Origin: Ifrita kowaldi
Taxonomy: Eukaryota; Chordata; Aves; Passeriformes; Cinclosomatidae
Reading direction: 5' to 3'
Assembly (NCBI GenBank): GCA_013398055.1
Contig: VZRS01007509.1
Location: forward strand, 1 to 64,000
DNA length: 64,000 bases
The notes beneath the pieces were generated by a model, which had not been told where the DNA came from, did no database searches, and was given only the letters and a program-made list of their open reading frames with translations. Position numbers and translations under genes: made by a program. Shown one piece after another: positions 61,001 to 64,000 of this stretch. Within the stretch, counting starts at the first letter, position 1; each line of letters starts with the position of its first letter.

Positions 61001-62991
61001 AACAGGGAGAACAGGAAGGAACCCATGGCACATGCTTGTAGTGAGGCTGTCCATGGGTTTCCTGAGGTCTGGCTTAATGCAGAGGGAGAAATCAGGATCT
61101 GAGGCAGCAGCACACAGCTCACTCTCGGTGAGGCAAGAGAGCCACTGCCTGTCCTGCCTCTCCCATCACCCTGTCCTGCTCGGCGCTGGCACGGGAGGAG
61201 GGTGAGTAACACAGGTGACCCCTCCTGCCACCTAAAGTGGCCAGTTTGCTAATTCAGGGATGTATCATGGAGATTACAGGGTAGGGTGGCAGGTTTGCTT
61301 AGAGCCAGCTAAGCACTTCGTTAAATCATGTCTTAGGGGAGGAGAAAAGTAAAATGCATCCTGTAAGCCTCTGCTGCCTGCCAGGGCAGCCCCGCTTTTT
61401 AATTTGACGTGCCGTAATTAGTCTGGCCGCTGCAGGATCCTCGTCAGCTCCTGCGGGCTTGCCCGCTTCTGCCTGCCCCGTAATTGCTGCTTCAGGGGGA
61501 GAAAACTAACTAAATAAAAAAAAATAAAAATGTGAAGTGTTTTGTACAAATCCCAAGCCGTAAATTATTTAGCAAGTGAAACAGAAATTTGCTGTGTGTT
61601 TCCAGGAAGCTAGAGACTGCACCAAAAATGATGCGGTGCAGCTTGCGGCTCTGCCGCGATGTGCCTTCTGCAGAGTCACGTTGTTGGGAGCCCTTTTTAA
61701 TTTTTTTTTTCCTTCTGAATATTTTCTTGCTGGCTGACAGCCCAGAATAGGTAGCAGAGCAAGAGGCGAGGGATTGTATAACACAGCCAAGTGATTTATG
61801 TGCTTGGCTCTGCAGCTGAGTAGTGTTAGGGTCTCTGGTCTTTTTACCTTCAGTGTAGAAAATGTTTGAAAATTCAAGGTAATGCTGACTTGTTCTCTGT
61901 CTCCCTCCGTACTTAGCCTGTGGCTGTTTGGAAATGTGTTTCCTATTGCTTTGCATGCTGTGTGAGGTTGTGTCAGCCTTTCTTTTGATATGTCTTTTGT
62001 TCTTGGTGACTTATCTTCAGTGCCATAACTGGCATTAAATCCATGGGCCAGAGGTCTTCTGGAGGAAGCAGAGATACTTCTTGGTCGATGGAGCTTCTCT
62101 TGGTGATGGAGCAGCATTGCTGCAAAGGAATTAAGGGAATAAAGCTTTGGGATTGGAAGTCAGTAGAGATAGATGTATTTATAGCAGAGCCCTGTTGTTT
62201 CCAGTTCAGTGTCTAAAAACTGGTGTCCTTTTACCTATGTCTGATGCAATGAGGAGCTGAGTTACAGCAGAGTTTCTTGAAGAGTGTGAAAATAGCACCG
62301 GGTTTTCTCTCCTGTTGCTAATGCAGCTGGTTTAGAGTGGGTTCAGTTGTGGTTGGAGGCTCAAAGCAGAACATCCCTTGCATTCTCGCCAAATCCAACA
62401 CTTGCATCGAGCCATAAAAAATTGTGGAAAGGCAGAGGAGCTGAGAAATAGTCCAGAAACAGCCGCTAGCCTGGATTTCATCCTGGTTTGTGTTACTCAG
62501 AAAGGTAACTATTTGAACAAGTGCAGATTTACAAACAGAGAAGGAAAGTTTTACAGGTCAAAGCTGCCATCTGCATGTGTTTTTTGTCTTGTCAGTGAGT
62601 GCCTGCCTCGTGCTGGAGCCTCTCAGCCTTGAAATGCAAAGCTGGTCTGAATTCTCCTGGGGTGGCCAGGTAGCACGTACTGCTGAAACACAATTAGCAG
62701 TATTTACCACCTTGGCAGGGTTGCAGTGTAAATGATGCTTAGTTTCACCGAGAAGTGTGGTGTCAAATTTAAGCAATTATAATCGTAGCTGGGGATGCGT
62801 CTGGAGAGTGTGCTGCCACCTGCACCGGTTCCATTCCACTCCAGCCTTGCTGAGGTCCCTCCCATGGGCATAGTAACTTGTCCATGGTTCCACAGCTCTG
62901 GGACATCCCTTGTGACCCTATGAGGGGTCATTGGCAGAGAGGGCTCCGTTTGTATGCTGTTGTTGGCTGATACCTCCTGTTTGTTTTCCAG

Positions 62992-63646
62992 CTGCTCATG
63001 CTCCTTGGCACCGCTGATGGTCAGTCAAAGCTGACCTCTGAGCAGAATGCCATCAGCCTCTCCCCTGGCAAGTACCGCCACCTCGACCGTGCCACCAACG
63101 AAGAGCTGACCTGTGACAAATGTCCTGCAGGAACCTACGTGTCTAAGCACTGTACGAAGAGTACCTTAAGAGAGTGCAGCCCTTGTCCAGATGGGACCTT
63201 TACCAAGCATGAGAATGGCATAGAGCGGTGCCACCCTTGTAGGAAACCCTGTGAACTGCCAATGATTGAGAAAACTCATTGTACTGCCTTGACTGACCGC
63301 GAGTGCACTTGCCTGTCTGGTACGTTTCAGACGAACGATACCTGCGTCCCTTACACGGTGTGCCCGGTCGGCTGGGGCGTCCGCAAGAAAGGAACCGAGA
63401 CTGAAGACGTCAGGTGCAAGCCGTGCCCTCGTGGTACCTTTTCTGATGTGCCTTCTAGTGTGATGAAGTGCAAACCCTACACTGACTGCTTTGGGAAAAA
63501 CATGGTGGTCATCAAGCCGGGGACGAAGGAGAGTGACAACGTCTGTGGTTCTCCAGCGTCCCTTCCGAACACGGCTTTGACTTCATCGAGCACCGAAGCG
63601 GGTGAGCAGCCCTTTGAAGTTCCACCAACTGCTGATCTTCCCAAAG
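62992..63646 (+). CDS. TNFRSF21: TNFRSF21 (death receptor 6) coding exon 2: cysteine-rich ectodomain
   Basis: This exon encodes residues 19 to about 236 (counting from the ATG at 56685). Residues 19-28 finish the signal peptide. Four TNFR cysteine-rich domains follow: CRD1 about 45-80 (C59, C62, C72, C80), CRD2 about 82-123 (C83, C98, C101, C105, C115, C123), CRD3 about 125-160 (C125, C136, C142, C160) and CRD4 about 162-203 (C163, C178, C184, C203). The stretches CPVGWGVRKKGTETEDVRC and GTFSDVPSSVMKCK are highly characteristic of DR6. One N-glycosylation sequon is seen at N133-D-T. After CRD4 a Ser/Thr-rich stalk begins. The exon runs from the acceptor TTCCAG/CTG to the donor AAAG/GTAATG and ends in phase 1. 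The frame would stop at TGA 63661 if unspliced, which supports the donor. The rest of the stalk, the transmembrane segment and the cytoplasmic death domain must lie beyond the window. No disabling change is seen. Confidence 0.97.
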
Positions 63647-64000
63647 GTAATGTCCACCACTGAAACACAGGTGTGGTTTTGATGGAGGGATTGTGTTCCT
63701 GCCTTGGTCAGGGTTGGTGTTAGGCTGTTAAAAACAACCTGATCTGAAGCCTGGGTGGTGCTTCTGCTTCATGGCATCGGGTTGCCCTCACTTGCATTAA
63801 ACCACATTTTATAACACTTTCACTGAGACTGCAGTCCTGAGCAGACTTCTGGCTGTCCTGCTGTTTGGGCTGAAAGGACATGACTTTCTGCAGCCTCTTT
63901 TCCCATCTCTGTGACGTGTTGGCACAAGTCTTTGTTGTGGTGAACCTGGCTTGGAATGCAGCAGGAAAACCTCTGCTACGGTTTCCCTGCAGCAGGGAGA
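63647..64000 (+). other. TNFRSF21: TNFRSF21 intron 2, 5' part
   Basis: Starts with the donor GTAATG and continues to the window end. No repeat or second exon is recognised. Confidence 0.8.

Larger units (their letters stand above)
56739..62991 (+). other. TNFRSF21: TNFRSF21 intron 1
   Basis: The intron is about 6.25 kb, from donor GTGAGT at 56739 to an acceptor with a strong pyrimidine tract (TGTTTGTTTTCCAG, ending 62991). It contains the assembly gap, an ATCC/CTCC microsatellite, a CR1 terminal fragment, a short 16-bp tandem repeat, and a non-repetitive block at about 61375-61720 that may be conserved. Open frames inside it, including a 182-codon antisense frame at 61569-62117, have no recognisable domain. 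Confidence 0.85.

Noticed and set aside
61569..62117. 182-codon antisense open frame inside TNFRSF21 intron 1
   Set aside because: It has an ATG but no recognisable domain, signal peptide or splice context, and sits in a non-coding orientation within an intron. Conservation, if any, is more likely regulatory.
1..64000. CRISPR arrays, bacterial operons, tRNA or rRNA genes
   Set aside because: No regularly spaced repeats with unique spacers, no cloverleaf with conserved TTC and anticodon arms, and clear avian repeat content throughout.

Overview
This is vertebrate, almost certainly avian, nuclear DNA. About fifteen to twenty fragments of CR1 non-LTR retrotransposons are recognisable. Most keep the bird/reptile CR1 3' end (TTCCAACC followed by ATTCTATGAT-type octamers). 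There is also a solo LTR that I recognise as the avian ERVL type. The only convincing protein-coding gene is the 5' part of TNFRSF21 (death receptor 6, DR6) at the right edge, on the + strand. Nothing prokaryotic, no CRISPR array and no tRNA or rRNA gene was seen.

Layout. Bases 1-56250 are a gene-poor 5' flank. It opens with a CCCCTCA-type low-complexity tract (1-230) and an inverted pair of CR1 fragments (231-1137). A long, AT-rich, repeat-poor stretch follows to about 23.7 kb, with only small CR1 pieces. At 23746-24323 there is a 578-bp LTR with intact-looking promoter and poly(A) motifs. About 120 bp after it, a perfect 100-bp duplication flanks a single N, which looks like an unmerged contig join. 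From 25 kb to 56 kb CR1 insertions become denser. They include an RT-deleted copy (29192-29915), an ancient copy with a decayed reverse-transcriptase core (about 42260-43515), and the ERVL-type solo LTR (38601-39619).

The TNFRSF21 promoter lies in a CpG island (about 56510-57630) broken by a 498-base assembly gap. Exon 1 (56685-56738) encodes the start of the signal peptide. Intron 1 is about 6.25 kb. Exon 2 (62992-63646) encodes the end of the signal peptide and all four TNFR cysteine-rich domains. The window ends in intron 2, so the stalk, transmembrane segment and death domain lie beyond it.

No new multi-gene system is visible. The points worth a second look are the heptamer repeat that puts upstream ATGs in all three frames before the DR6 start, one unexplained coding-like ORF near 14.2 kb, several candidate conserved noncoding elements in the DR6 flank and intron, and the assembly artefacts.
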